From positions 372,001 to 436,000 of the forward strand of contig NZ_OY763919.1 in the NCBI RefSeq assembly GCF_963667735.1: a stretch of 64,000 nt of DNA, in the 5' to 3' direction. Within the stretch, counting starts at the first letter, position 1; every line of letters starts with the position of its first letter. The DNA comes from an uncultured Methanoregula sp. (GTDB taxonomy: Archaea > Halobacteriota > Methanomicrobia > Methanomicrobiales > Methanospirillaceae). The translations under genes were made by a program, and so were the position numbers. Positions 1 through 8,739 of the stretch are shown here, piece by piece. The notes under the pieces are model-generated. The model ran no database searches and was not told where the DNA came from. It saw nothing but the letters and a program-made list of their open reading frames with translations.

Positions 1-2751
1 GAAGTAATCGGTGCGCTCACTGAACAGATGCTGGATCGGATCAAAGATAAAAGCCAGATACTGGATACCCTCGAAATATTATGTAAAAACAATCCTTCCG
101 TTACAGAAATTCTTGTACTGGATTTATTAAAAAAGGCTGAACGATCCGGGGATCCCTGGTTCCTGTCATCAGCCCTGAATCTTCAGGGACATTTACCCAG
201 ATCGGAAACCTATCCGATCAGGGAACTGGTACGCGCTGGAATCGCAGTTGCAAAGAATACCCGGGATATGCAGATACTGGTCAATCTGATTCCCATAATT
301 GACGGACAAGGAGATCCGGCTACCTTATCACGGATTTACCTGCAATTTTCAGAGATAATGCTTATTTTTGACGATTTCAATTCAGCGCGGGTTGTTTTTG
401 AAAAAATCAGCCGGGAGGCAGATAACACACCCCTTTATGCAGATGTTCTTACCCACCTGTTAAAAAGAGGGATTCTGAAAGACCAGATTCCTCAATTGGA
501 TTCCTCAATTCTGCACGTATGCAATCCCAAAATGGTAAACGCCACTCTTGCCCGTGCAATTTCTGAACTGAGTAAAGAGACGCCACTGGAAGAGATTGTT
601 CTGCATATCCCGTCATTGATCGGGATTCTTGTTGTTCATCCGCGAAAGGATCAGATACTGCTTGAATGTATCACGGCTCTTGTTGACAGGGGTTTCCTGG
701 ACACGGGCAATCCCGATATTCTCATTCACCTTGCAGCATCGATCCGTGATTTATCCACAAGGGAAAGGGCAATATCCCTTATTGTTATCAAGATAGCCAA
801 GATCGGAGTCCATGCAAGGAACCGGGACATGCTCCAGAGAGCAGTTGGCCTTACCTGTGCGATCGAGGGGCAGAACACCCGATCGGCTGCATTGAGCAAT
901 ATCATTGATGAGGCAGCAATTCTTGCAGCCCAGCAGGGAGATCTGGATCTCCTGCTCAGAATGAGAGTCTGGAGCAGCTCACTCCTTGAACCGGATCTGG
1001 CCACATTTGCCTTATCAAATATCATCGATGGGATCATCAAATATGCCATCAACAAACAATCTGCCGGAGCACTTGAGGAAGCGGCGCGGATAGCACAGGA
1101 GGTCAATGATCCTTCCCTGAAAACGCAGATACTTGAGAAAATTGCAGAAGGTTTCGTAACAATCGGATGCATTCTTCTGCAGGATCCGCTTTATCTGACA
1201 CATGAAAACCGGCTCTCATCGGTCCTCTATCCCTTTGAATGCGGGATGAATATTATCAAAACGAACAGTAAATCGCATCAGATTTCACTTAAAATCGCCT
1301 GTTTTATTGATATTATTCTATCCTACTCGCAGTCAAGCGAAAATCCCGATTACACCATCATGCTCGCGTTGTATGCGTCGGAAATCGGTAATGGATACGA
1401 GCAGGACGCCATGATGGCCAGGATAATTTCCTGCATGCGGGACAACATCCCCCACACCGGTTCAACTGACCCGTATGAAGTGATGGCCAATAATCTGTTC
1501 AGAAATGACATTGGAAAATCAAATCCCGTTGTTCTGGATCTGCTCTACCAGATTATTCTGAAAATAAGTGATCCGTTCATCCGGTTTTCAGGTATGTGTA
1601 CTCTCGCAGAGGCCATAGTGAAATATGGCAACCAGGAACGTGCCCGAGAGTTACTTGAGATAATTTATAACAGTACCGGGACCCTGTCTGCAGAATACCA
1701 GAAAGTCCTCATCCTTGCGGATCTGGCAGCAATCTATGCGGAAATCGATCCAAAAACTGCTTCGGATTACGTAAATCAGGGCATCCGGTTATTGGATGCC
1801 GTGGAGCCGGAAAAATCATCAGAAGTACGGCGACAGATCGTCCTGTCGATTGTCAGAGTGAATTCTGTTGCTCCCGACAAAACATGGAACCGGATCGCTC
1901 TTGACGTGATCCAGAAGATTGCTGATCCAATTGAATACATCAGTTCGCTTGTCTCGGTCTATACCATGTTCAGTCATGACAAAGAACAATGCGCCGAGCT
2001 CCTGAACACGATGGCATCAGCAGCAGAAAAAATTCCTTCCCCCTACGAAAGGGCCACAACAATTATCGATCTGATCCCTCTTGCGCTCCAGAATGAGAAC
2101 AGAGATCTCGCATTAACCCTACTGGAGAAGGCTGAAGTTCTGTCGAGAAAGATCAATATCCAGTATATCGCTGATATCGTACGGGAAAATATCACCCAGT
2201 TTTACTTTGTCCTGTACCAGAAACAGAAAGATAAACTGTTTCTTGACCGAGCAATCCGTGTTATCCGGACAATTGACAACGATGAAGTCCGTATCCATCA
2301 TTTCGAACAGGCTGGACTTGCCGATACAAGCGATGAAACCGCACGTTACCTGAAAATAAAGCAGTTGTCTGAAAAATTGTTGCGGGAAAACCCCCAGTCC
2401 GGCCAGGTTTCTTCCCTTGAGCACCTGGTCAGATCCATTGCTGATCGGGGTAAAGAGGCTCTCTTTTTCTGCGATCTGGCCATTTTTTTCAAAAGGGCGG
2501 GAAATGGAAAACTTTCCCACAGGATGGTCCAGTCAGCAGTAAAGGAAGCAAGGATCATCCGGCCGCTCTCCCGCAGATCGCATATTATGTGCGACATAGC
2601 CCTGAAGATATATGCCTCCGGCAGCCATGAGACCGCTCAGGAAATCCTCGATTATGCCATCGATGCCGCAACCAATATCCGGTTGGCATCCGTCCGGGAC
2701 GAAGTGTTTGACGAACTCGGACTTGCAATAAAAATCATGCAGGGGCTATAA
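1..2751 (+). CDS. Large alpha-helical repeat protein, 5' end outside window
   Basis: The reading frame is already open at base 1 (27 bases precede the first in-window ATG at 28), so the true start probably lies upstream; at least 916 residues are visible. The protein is almost wholly helical, made of degenerate 35-40 residue units with alternating Leu/Ile/Ala positions. The stretch at about residues 520-640 looks TPR-like, with repeated pairs of helices ending in Ala-rich turns. No signal peptide, membrane segment or catalytic motif is seen. I do not recognise the family; a TPR/HEAT-type scaffold is the safest description. Only three bases separate it from the acylphosphatase gene, so the two are probably co-transcribed. 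Confidence 0.75.
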   Translation, partial: EVIGALTEQMLDRIKDKSQILDTLEILCKNNPSVTEILVLDLLKKAERSGDPWFLSSALNLQGHLPRSETYPIRELVRAGIAVAKNTRDMQILVNLIPIIDGQGDPATLSRIYLQFSEIMLIFDDFNSARVVFEKISREADNTPLYADVLTHLLKRGILKDQIPQLDSSILHVCNPKMVNATLARAISELSKETPLEEIVLHIPSLIGILVVHPRKDQILLECITALVDRGFLDTGNPDILIHLAASIRDLSTRERAISLIVIKIAKIGVHARNRDMLQRAVGLTCAIEGQNTRSAALSNIIDEAAILAAQQGDLDLLLRMRVWSSSLLEPDLATFALSNIIDGIIKYAINKQSAGALEEAARIAQEVNDPSLKTQILEKIAEGFVTIGCILLQDPLYLTHENRLSSVLYPFECGMNIIKTNSKSHQISLKIACFIDIILSYSQSSENPDYTIMLALYASEIGNGYEQDAMMARIISCMRDNIPHTGSTDPYEVMANNLFRNDIGKSNPVVLDLLYQIILKISDPFIRFSGMCTLAEAIVKYGNQERARELLEIIYNSTGTLSAEYQKVLILADLAAIYAEIDPKTASDYVNQGIRLLDAVEPEKSSEVRRQIVLSIVRVNSVAPDKTWNRIALDVIQKIADPIEYISSLVSVYTMFSHDKEQCAELLNTMASAAEKIPSPYERATTIIDLIPLALQNENRDLALTLLEKAEVLSRKINIQYIADIVRENITQFYFVLYQKQKDKLFLDRAIRVIRTIDNDEVRIHHFEQAGLADTSDETARYLKIKQLSEKLLRENPQSGQVSSLEHLVRSIADRGKEALFFCDLAIFFKRAGNGKLSHRMVQSAVKEARIIRPLSRRSHIMCDIALKIYASGSHETAQEILDYAIDAATNIRLASVRDEVFDELGLAIKIMQGL

Positions 2752-2754
2752 CGG

Positions 2755-3048
2755 ATGAAAACCATTGAGGTTTTTATTGCAGGAAGGGTCCAGAAAGTGG
2801 GATTCCGGGCATGTATCCGGAGAATAGCGTCGGATCTGAACGTTACCGGGACAGTAACGAATCTTTCCGACGGGAGAGTTCACATTTATGCAACGGGAGA
2901 AGCGATGATCCTTGAAAAGTTCATCTCAATGGTGTACGGCTGCCCAAGGGCAGTCATCCGGGACGTCCATATGACAGAGATCCCCATAAAAAATTTCGAT
3001 GACTTCTCTATCATTAAAGAGAACGGAAGAGTCAGTACGGTACTCTGA
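2755..3048 (+). CDS. acyP: Acylphosphatase
   Basis: This 97-residue protein has the usual acylphosphatase length and fold signature. The phosphate loop reads GRVQKVGFR (residues 10-18), where most family members have GRVQGVGFR, so the first loop Gly is Lys. The catalytic Arg (R18) and Asn (N36, in TNLSDGRV) are both present at the standard spacing of 18. The enzyme hydrolyses acyl-phosphates such as carbamoyl or 1,3-bisphosphoglyceryl phosphate in the cytosol. It follows the helical-repeat gene by three bases, and its 3' end overlaps the convergent cas1 gene by 17 bases. Confidence 0.9.
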   Translation: MKTIEVFIAGRVQKVGFRACIRRIASDLNVTGTVTNLSDGRVHIYATGEAMILEKFISMVYGCPRAVIRDVHMTEIPIKNFDDFSIIKENGRVSTVL

Positions 3049-3973
3049 ATTCAGTATTGGTCTTCAAGGAATCACAGAAACCGGAGATATATTCGTTGAT
3101 AGTTTCCGCATTGATCCCCGTGTAAAAGTGATCGATCAATTCCCTTGTGATATCTTCGGATAAGATACAACGATCCGCTGTCACTTCATAATCAGAAGCG
3201 TTCAGGGTTTTTTTTGCAATCTGAAATACAACCCTGTCAACCAGTTCCGCCTTCAAAGGCTCAATAAGATCCTGGACAAGGGTTCCTTTCCCCTCGTGCA
3301 ACAAACCGATATCAGGATCCAGGAATGCACCAAGAACAGAAACATAGCAGGTACCAAAGAGCATCGAGTACCCAAACGAGAGCATTGCGTTGACGGGATC
3401 TACATGAGGTCTTTCCGTCCTTCTCTTGAAGCATAACTCATGGGGGATATCCCGGGACATGATCTCATAATACATATCGGAAGTCATGCGGTGCAGGCGT
3501 CGGATCTCATCCAGTTTGATAAGATACCTGAGTTCATCCTTGGCATTTTTCAAAAAATCCAGTTCCCCTTCATAAAACAGGTTGATACTATGCTCTTCCT
3601 GAGCCCGCGTTATCATCAGCAGCCGGGACCGGATAGCCCCCTCGGCTATCGCTATGGCATACCGTTGCCGGGGGATATTCTGTTGCAGAAGATGCAGTTC
3701 GGCCGGCAGAGGATCTCCAAACGGCTGTAGAGTCCCAACCGGTGTACCGTCCGCCTCAAAAAACGAGATGTACACACCATGCCTGATGAGCTGTGATATT
3801 GTTGCGGAGTTGATCGTATGCCCACCTACTACGAGGAGATGGTTAAAGGACCCGAGGGGATACGTGTCGGTTGTCTTTTTTTTCTGTACTATGAGTTGAT
3901 GCCGGGTAGATTTTATATGGGCGCCAAATCCGGTGACCGGCAGCCAGGAAAAATTCGTCACGAGTAACCCCAA
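3032..3973 (-). CDS. cas1: Solo Cas1-family protein, no CRISPR context
   Basis: This 313-residue protein matches Cas1 throughout: a beta-rich N-terminal domain (about 1-90) and a helical catalytic domain with the family blocks RTERPHVDPVNAMLSFGY (185-202) and a DLIEPLKAELVD segment (235-246). Metal-ligand positions corresponding to the Cas1 His and second acidic residue are present (H226 in LLHEG, D235/E238). By my alignment of IRRLHRMTSDMYYEIM with the usual I-E-G-x-A-A-x-x-Y segment, the first catalytic Glu is replaced by H161. The start is TTG, with a GTG at codon 5 as alternative. No cas2, effector gene, repeat array, polB or transposon ends lie nearby, so this is neither a standard CRISPR locus nor a recognisable casposon. 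Solo cas1 families are known in methanogens; whether this one is active is open. Confidence 0.88.
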   Translation of the reverse strand: MGLLVTNFSWLPVTGFGAHIKSTRHQLIVQKKKTTDTYPLGSFNHLLVVGGHTINSATISQLIRHGVYISFFEADGTPVGTLQPFGDPLPAELHLLQQNIPRQRYAIAIAEGAIRSRLLMITRAQEEHSINLFYEGELDFLKNAKDELRYLIKLDEIRRLHRMTSDMYYEIMSRDIPHELCFKRRTERPHVDPVNAMLSFGYSMLFGTCYVSVLGAFLDPDIGLLHEGKGTLVQDLIEPLKAELVDRVVFQIAKKTLNASDYEVTADRCILSEDITRELIDHFYTGINAETINEYISGFCDSLKTNTEFRVPY

Positions 3974-4175
3974 AGTACTGATCTGGTGATCTATTTACTA
4001 TCACACTTCGATTGATTAATTCATCGTTTTGCAGTGTATGAAGCATGGGGATCCATGGTTATCGGATTATTGTTTTGTGTCAGATATCGCAGCGAAAAAC
4101 ACAATTCCGGTGAATATAAACCGTTGAAAAAACAATACGTGGATCTGTCATGCATTAGCATAACAAGGGTGAGCC
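3974..4175. promoter_or_regulatory. Divergent promoter region between cas1 and the CoA ligase gene
   Basis: This 202-bp AT-rich gap separates two divergent genes. On the minus strand a TAAATAG-type box about 20-25 bp upstream of the cas1 start would give an almost leaderless transcript. On the plus strand GAATATAAAC near 4112-4121 is a reasonable TATA box for the CoA ligase, whose ATG follows a GGTGAG ribosome-binding site. No repeats or CRISPR leader-like features were seen. Confidence 0.4.
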
Positions 4176-5465
4176 ATGTACTGGAATGAGAAGATAGAGA
4201 CCCTGAAACCTGATGCCTTACATGCACTTCAACTCAGACGTTTGAAGAAAACAATAAATCAGGCCCAGAATATCGATTTTTACCGGAACCTGTTCAAGAC
4301 CGCAGGTATTCAGGCATCCACGATAAAGACGCTGGATGATATAACGAAAATCCCTTTCACCAAGAAGCAGGATCTCAGGGGCGGGTATCCATTCGGATTC
4401 TTTGCTGTGCCCTTGAAAAAGGTTGTCCGGATCCATACAACATCGGGTACAACCGGAAAACCAACGGTTGTCGGATATACGAGAAAAGATCTCGATACCT
4501 GGTCCGATCTTATAGCCCGGAACATGACCATGGTGGGCATAACGGACAATGATATCTTCCAGAATATGGTCAATTACGGTATGTTTACCGGCGGTCTCGG
4601 GTTCCATTACGGGGCGGAAAAAATAGGGATGACGGTCATTCCCAGCGCAACCGGCAATACAAAACGCCAGATCGAGATGATAAATGACTTCGGGGTAACA
4701 ACGATCCATTGCACACCCAGTTATGCCATGCACCTGTCAGAAGTGGCAGAAGAGATGGGAACAGGTCTTGAAAGCCTGAAAACCGGCCTTTTCGGGGCAG
4801 AGTCCTGGTCCGAGAGCACGAGAAAATCCCTGGAAAACCGGCTGGGTGTAACCGCCTATGATTCCTATGGCCTGAGCGAACTCTTCGGTCCCGGTGTGGC
4901 ATTCGAATGTCCCGAGCGCAACGGCCTTCATATCTGGCACGACAGTTACCTTGTCGAGATCATTGATCCAAAGACCGGCGAACAGTTAGGAGACGGGGAG
5001 CGCGGAGAACTCGTAGTAACACCCCTGGTAAAAGAGGCAATGCCCCTGTTACGTTACCGCACCGGCGATATTACCATGGTGATCGATGACGGGTGCCTGT
5101 GCAGGAGGGGAAAGAAGATTGCGCGGATCACCGGCAGAAGCGATGACATGCTGGTCATCCGGGGAATCAACGTATTCCCGTCCCAGATAGAGCATGTCCT
5201 GCTCAGGATCCCGGAAGTGGGCAATCAATTTATGGTATATATCGACAGAATAAATCATCTTGACGAGATGACGGTCGAAGTGGAGATCAACCGGGAGTCC
5301 TTCAGCGGCGAACTGGCAGATCTTGCCCGGCTCCAGAAAAAAGTGGTCAAGGAGCTGCGGGACACGCTTGAACTGCGAACAACCGTTACTCTTGTGGAAC
5401 CGGGATCCCTTCCCCGGTTCGAAGGAAAAGCAAAGAGAGTGATTGACCGGAGAGAAGCAGAATGA
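4176..5465 (+). CDS. paaK: Phenylacetate-CoA ligase family protein (first of two)
   Basis: This is a 429-residue AMP-forming acyl-CoA ligase of the PaaK family. The P-loop TTSGTTGKPT lies at 88-97, a YDSYGLSELFGPG segment matches the adenylate-binding motif, and the C-terminal part has the MLVIRGINVFPSQIE block and a terminal PRFEGKAKRVIDRR with the conserved Lys region. The family converts an aryl acid plus ATP and CoA to aryl-CoA. In methanogens such enzymes are proposed to salvage aryl acids for aromatic amino acid synthesis together with 2-oxoacid:ferredoxin oxidoreductases. The ATG follows GGTGAG. Its stop codon overlaps the start of the paralogue (ATGA), followed by an ACT gene, forming a three-gene operon. 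The exact substrate is not shown by the sequence. Confidence 0.9.
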   Translation: MYWNEKIETLKPDALHALQLRRLKKTINQAQNIDFYRNLFKTAGIQASTIKTLDDITKIPFTKKQDLRGGYPFGFFAVPLKKVVRIHTTSGTTGKPTVVGYTRKDLDTWSDLIARNMTMVGITDNDIFQNMVNYGMFTGGLGFHYGAEKIGMTVIPSATGNTKRQIEMINDFGVTTIHCTPSYAMHLSEVAEEMGTGLESLKTGLFGAESWSESTRKSLENRLGVTAYDSYGLSELFGPGVAFECPERNGLHIWHDSYLVEIIDPKTGEQLGDGERGELVVTPLVKEAMPLLRYRTGDITMVIDDGCLCRRGKKIARITGRSDDMLVIRGINVFPSQIEHVLLRIPEVGNQFMVYIDRINHLDEMTVEVEINRESFSGELADLARLQKKVVKELRDTLELRTTVTLVEPGSLPRFEGKAKRVIDRREAE

Positions 5466-6763
5466 CTTACTGGGATCCGCGTATTGAGAGGATGCCCCAG
5501 GCAGACCTCAAAAAGATGCAGTACAAATTACTGAAAAGTCTGGTATACCGCCTGTACAGTTTCTCGCCTTTTTACCACGACCGGATGAAGGAGCAGAAGG
5601 TCCACCCTGATGATATCCGGACCCTTGCGGATGTCAGGAAACTGCCGTTCATGTTCAAACGCGATCTGCGGGACAACTATCCTGATAAGATCTTCACTGC
5701 ATCACAGGAAGAACTTGTGAGATACCACGTCTCCTCGGGAACAACCGGAAAACCAACCGTTGTCGGGTATACACAGCACGATCTGGATATCTGGACAACC
5801 TCCCTTGCCCGGGGACTCTCATCGATCGGCCTCGGGAGAGGCGATGTTATCCAGGTGAGTTACGGGTATGGCCTGTTCACCGGAGGGCTCGGGATGCACT
5901 ATGGTGCCGAACGCATAGGGGCAACCGTTCTCCCCACAAGTGTCGGCAACACGGAACGGCAGATCGAGCTCATGCAGGATCTCAAAGCCACGGCAATTGC
6001 CTGCACACCATCATATCTCCTCCATATGGGGGAAGTGGCCGAGAAGATGGGCGTGAGCATCAAGAACGACACCTGTCTCAAAGCAGGAATCCTCGGGGCG
6101 GAACCCTGGACCGAGAGTATGCGCACCCGGATCGAGGACTGGCTGGGAATCAAAGCCTATGATATCTACGGGACAAGCGAACTGTCCGGCCCTATGTATA
6201 CGGAATGCACCGAACAACAGGGCTTTCACATCTGGTCGGATATCGCCCTTGTGGAGATAATTGATCCAAAAACAGAAGAGCCGCTTGAAGCCGGAGAGAA
6301 AGGAGAAGTCACCATAACCATGCTCCAGAAAGAGGCACTCCCCATGATCCGCTACCGGATCGGCGATATCTCTTCAATGGACGAATCCGTCTGCTCCTGC
6401 GGGAGAACACATCCCAGGATCCAGCGCATCCAGGGACGGGTGGATGACATGCTGATCATCAGGGGCATCAATGTATTCCCGTCACAGATTGAATACACCC
6501 TGATGACCATCCCGGAGGTAGGGCAGCACTTCCAGATCATTGTCGAACGCAAAGGGGCGCTTGATGATATGCTGGTCCGCGTGGAGCTCAACAAGGGATC
6601 CTTCAGCGACAAGATCACCGACCTGATGCAGGTCAGGCGGATGGTGGAGCACCGGCTCAGGAACGCACTGAACGTGAACGCAGAGGTGGAACTGGTTGAA
6701 CCCGGTTCATTACCACGATTTGAGGGGAAATCGAAGAAAGTCATAGACAAGAGGTCGATGTAA
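5462..6763 (+). CDS. paaK: Phenylacetate-CoA ligase family protein (second of two)
   Basis: This 433-residue paralogue of the preceding gene keeps all family blocks: P-loop VSSGTTGKPTV at about 90-100, YDIYGTSELSGP, the MLIIRGINVFPSQIE block and the terminal PRFEGKSKKVIDKR. It differs from its neighbour in having a C-x-C-x-R segment (ESVCSCGRTHPR) before the C-terminal domain, the usual PaaK form, where the first copy has CLCRRGKK. The start overlaps the upstream stop by four bases and the stop is directly followed by the ACT gene. Tandem intact copies suggest two substrates or a hetero-oligomer rather than decay; this is inference. Confidence 0.9.
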   Translation: MTYWDPRIERMPQADLKKMQYKLLKSLVYRLYSFSPFYHDRMKEQKVHPDDIRTLADVRKLPFMFKRDLRDNYPDKIFTASQEELVRYHVSSGTTGKPTVVGYTQHDLDIWTTSLARGLSSIGLGRGDVIQVSYGYGLFTGGLGMHYGAERIGATVLPTSVGNTERQIELMQDLKATAIACTPSYLLHMGEVAEKMGVSIKNDTCLKAGILGAEPWTESMRTRIEDWLGIKAYDIYGTSELSGPMYTECTEQQGFHIWSDIALVEIIDPKTEEPLEAGEKGEVTITMLQKEALPMIRYRIGDISSMDESVCSCGRTHPRIQRIQGRVDDMLIIRGINVFPSQIEYTLMTIPEVGQHFQIIVERKGALDDMLVRVELNKGSFSDKITDLMQVRRMVEHRLRNALNVNAEVELVEPGSLPRFEGKSKKVIDKRSM

Positions 6764-7201
6764 ATGGACACGCAGAAATTCGTGATCAGGCAGATATCGA
6801 TCTTCTCGGAAAACCGCCCGGGAAGGCTTGCGGCAATCGCCCATGCGCTCGGGAATGAGAAGATCAATATCCTTGCATTCAGTATTGCTGAGGCAAACGG
6901 CTTTGGAGTGGTAAGGGCACTTGTTGATCATCCCGAGAAAGCGCATGACACGTTACAGTCGCTGGGATTCAATGTTGCATTTACCGAGGTAATTGCCGTG
7001 AAAATGAAGGATAAACCCGGCGGTCTCTATGATGTTGCAAAAATTCTGGGCGACAGCGGGATCAACATCGAGTACTCGTACGCATACTCGGGAAAAGACG
7101 GTGCAGTCCTCATCCTCAGGGTAGACCATGTGGAAGAGGCAATAAAGAAGATCCGAACTTCAGGAGCCACACTTCTGGAGCGGACGAACTTTCACGGATA
7201 A
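6764..7201 (+). CDS. ACT-domain regulatory protein
   Basis: This 145-residue protein consists of two ACT domains, roughly residues 5-70 and 72-142. The first begins with ISIFSENRPGRLAAIAHAL, a typical ACT ligand loop, and the second with MKDKPGGLYDVAKIL. ACT pairs usually bind amino acids and control an associated enzyme. The ATG follows the ligase stop with no gap, so it is translated together with the two CoA ligases. ACT proteins commonly sit beside PaaK genes in archaea and anaerobic bacteria, which supports a role as an aromatic-amino-acid sensor for that pathway. Confidence 0.85.
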   Translation: MDTQKFVIRQISIFSENRPGRLAAIAHALGNEKINILAFSIAEANGFGVVRALVDHPEKAHDTLQSLGFNVAFTEVIAVKMKDKPGGLYDVAKILGDSGINIEYSYAYSGKDGAVLILRVDHVEEAIKKIRTSGATLLERTNFHG

Positions 7202-7205
7202 GTTT

Positions 7206-8492
7206 TCACTTTTTTTCCCATTTTATCAGTTCCGAGACCGAAGACAAGGTGCTCCCTCTCCGGATCTCTTCGCGGATCCGTTCTTCATTCTTGCGGACTT
7301 CGAGTGCCCGCCGGGCAACCTCGTATGCCCGGCTTGCGGGAATCACCACAACCCCGCTCTCATCCCCGATTATCCAGTCCCCGGGTGAGACCTGCTGCCC
7401 GCAGCACTTAATCTCCGTGTTGATCTCCCCGAATCCTTTGGGTTCTCCCGCATTGGGCACCGTTGCTTTTGCAAAGATTGGAAATCCCATGGCACGTATG
7501 TCATCGACATCCCGCACCGCGCCATCGATAACAACGCCGGAAACCCCTTTACTTATGCAACTCATCGTTGCGAGTTCCCCCCAGGGAGCCACATGGGTGC
7601 ACCCGTCGTTGTTTATCACAATGACGTCGTTCTTTTGTGCAACGTCGATCGCTTCAACAGGCTTTGCCCAGTCACCGGCTAGAGTCTGCACGGTTACGGC
7701 TTTTCCCGCCATTTTCACATTGCCGGAGATCGACCTGAGATCCTGCATGGCACCTTTCCGGTGCATCGCGTCGGTAACATTCGGGGAAGATACCTGCATG
7801 AGAAGGGTGCGGATCTCCTCATCCCGCGAATGTTTTTCCACGCGTGCCAGCGTAGGGGCATCCATCTCTGCCCGGATCCGCTGCGTGGATCCCTTCACAT
7901 CCGCTGAACGGACGATTCCCCCGCCAACGATCACGATATCGGCGCCATATTTTATTGCGTCCCCTGCCGTTGTTGCATCGATTCCCCCGGCAACGGCAAG
8001 AGTTGTGTGGACATCCTTTGACAGGGTGGTGAGAAGATCGATAGAACTCCGGCCGATCATCTGCTGATCGATTCCCACATGGGCGCAGATGATATCCACA
8101 CCCAGGGATTCCAGCTGGCGGGCACGGGGGACCGGTTCCGTGACATTGATGAGATCTGCCATGAGCTGGGTTCCATAGAGGCGCGAAGCCCGCACTGCTT
8201 CCGAGATAACGGAATCATCGGCATCGGCAAGGATGCAGACAACATTGGCGCCGGCTTTTGCAGCCATCTCCACTTCGAGGGTCCCGGTGTCGGCGATCTT
8301 CATATCCGCCACGATCACAGAATCCGGATGCTGGTCCTTGAGTGCCCTGACCGCCTGCATGCCCTCGCTCTTGATGAGGGGCGTCCCGACTTCAATCCAG
8401 TCCGCTCCGCCATCAAGGGCTTCCTGTGCGATCTGCAAAGCTCTTTTGAGTTCAAGGAGATCCAGTGCCACCTGCAGAACCGCTTTTTTCAT
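7206..8492 (-). CDS. Bifunctional 3-hexulose-6-phosphate synthase / RraA-like protein
   Basis: The start chosen is the ATG beginning MKKAVLQVALDLLELKRAL, the conserved start of hexulose-6-phosphate synthase; an open frame continues upstream but has no family similarity. Residues 1-210 form the HPS TIM barrel, with DGGADWIEVGTPLIKSEG, VADMKIADTG and VAGGI segments. Residues 220-428 are an RraA/demethylmenaquinone-methyltransferase-like domain, with VVIDGAVRD and GDWIIGDESGVVVIP. In archaea lacking the oxidative pentose phosphate route, HPS run in reverse makes ribulose 5-phosphate and formaldehyde from hexulose 6-phosphate. HPS-RraA fusions are known in methanogens; the role of the second domain is unclear. 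It is transcribed divergently from the pilin-like gene and converges on the ACT gene. Confidence 0.88.
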   Translation of the reverse strand: MKKAVLQVALDLLELKRALQIAQEALDGGADWIEVGTPLIKSEGMQAVRALKDQHPDSVIVADMKIADTGTLEVEMAAKAGANVVCILADADDSVISEAVRASRLYGTQLMADLINVTEPVPRARQLESLGVDIICAHVGIDQQMIGRSSIDLLTTLSKDVHTTLAVAGGIDATTAGDAIKYGADIVIVGGGIVRSADVKGSTQRIRAEMDAPTLARVEKHSRDEEIRTLLMQVSSPNVTDAMHRKGAMQDLRSISGNVKMAGKAVTVQTLAGDWAKPVEAIDVAQKNDVIVINNDGCTHVAPWGELATMSCISKGVSGVVIDGAVRDVDDIRAMGFPIFAKATVPNAGEPKGFGEINTEIKCCGQQVSPGDWIIGDESGVVVIPASRAYEVARRALEVRKNEERIREEIRRGSTLSSVSELIKWEKK

Positions 8493-8640
8493 GATCAGTG
8501 ATCTGAAGTGCCACAGGTTTAATAATTGCGAGAATGTTTTTACATGCCGGTTCGGCCATCTTGTGACAGCTACAAAGACGAACAGAACCACAGAGAGAAA
8601 TTCCTTCGAATTTAATGGATCAAACCGATGTAAATATAAG

Positions 8641-8648
8641 TTATAAAA
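8641..8648 (+). promoter_or_regulatory. TATA-like box upstream of the pilin-like gene
   Basis: TTATAAAA lies in a very AT-rich stretch of the 247-bp divergent region between the HPS-RraA gene and the pilin-like LamG gene. It would place transcription start near 8668, giving a leader that contains two inverted repeats. The neighbouring TAAATATAAG could serve either strand. Confidence 0.35.
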
Positions 8649-8652
8649 GGGA

Positions 8653-8676
8653 TTTTTTACGCACAGAGTAAAAAAA
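8653..8676. repeat. Inverted repeat TTTTTTAC / GTAAAAAA
   Basis: Two 8-bp arms, TTTTTTAC and GTAAAAAA, are separated by seven bases. The repeat lies just downstream of the TATA-like box and 64 bases before the pilin-like start codon. It could be an operator or a leader hairpin. Confidence 0.45.
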
Positions 8677-8696
8677 TGATTTTCTTTATACAATTG

Positions 8697-8724
8697 GATG
8701 TATAATTGTGAATTATTATACATC
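8697..8724. repeat. Perfect 10-bp inverted repeat before the pilin-like gene
   Basis: GATGTATAAT and ATTATACATC are exact reverse complements separated by TGTGAATT. The second arm ends 15 bases before the preferred ATG of the pilin-like gene. The position suits a repressor operator or an RNA hairpin controlling translation. The alternative ATG at 8698 lies inside the first arm, which argues against its use. Confidence 0.6.
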
Positions 8725-8739
8725 GGGCGCGTAACATTG

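Noticed and set aside
3032..4175. CRISPR array or casposon around cas1
   Set aside because: No spaced direct repeats, no cas2, no DNA polymerase B, no terminal inverted repeats seen on either side.
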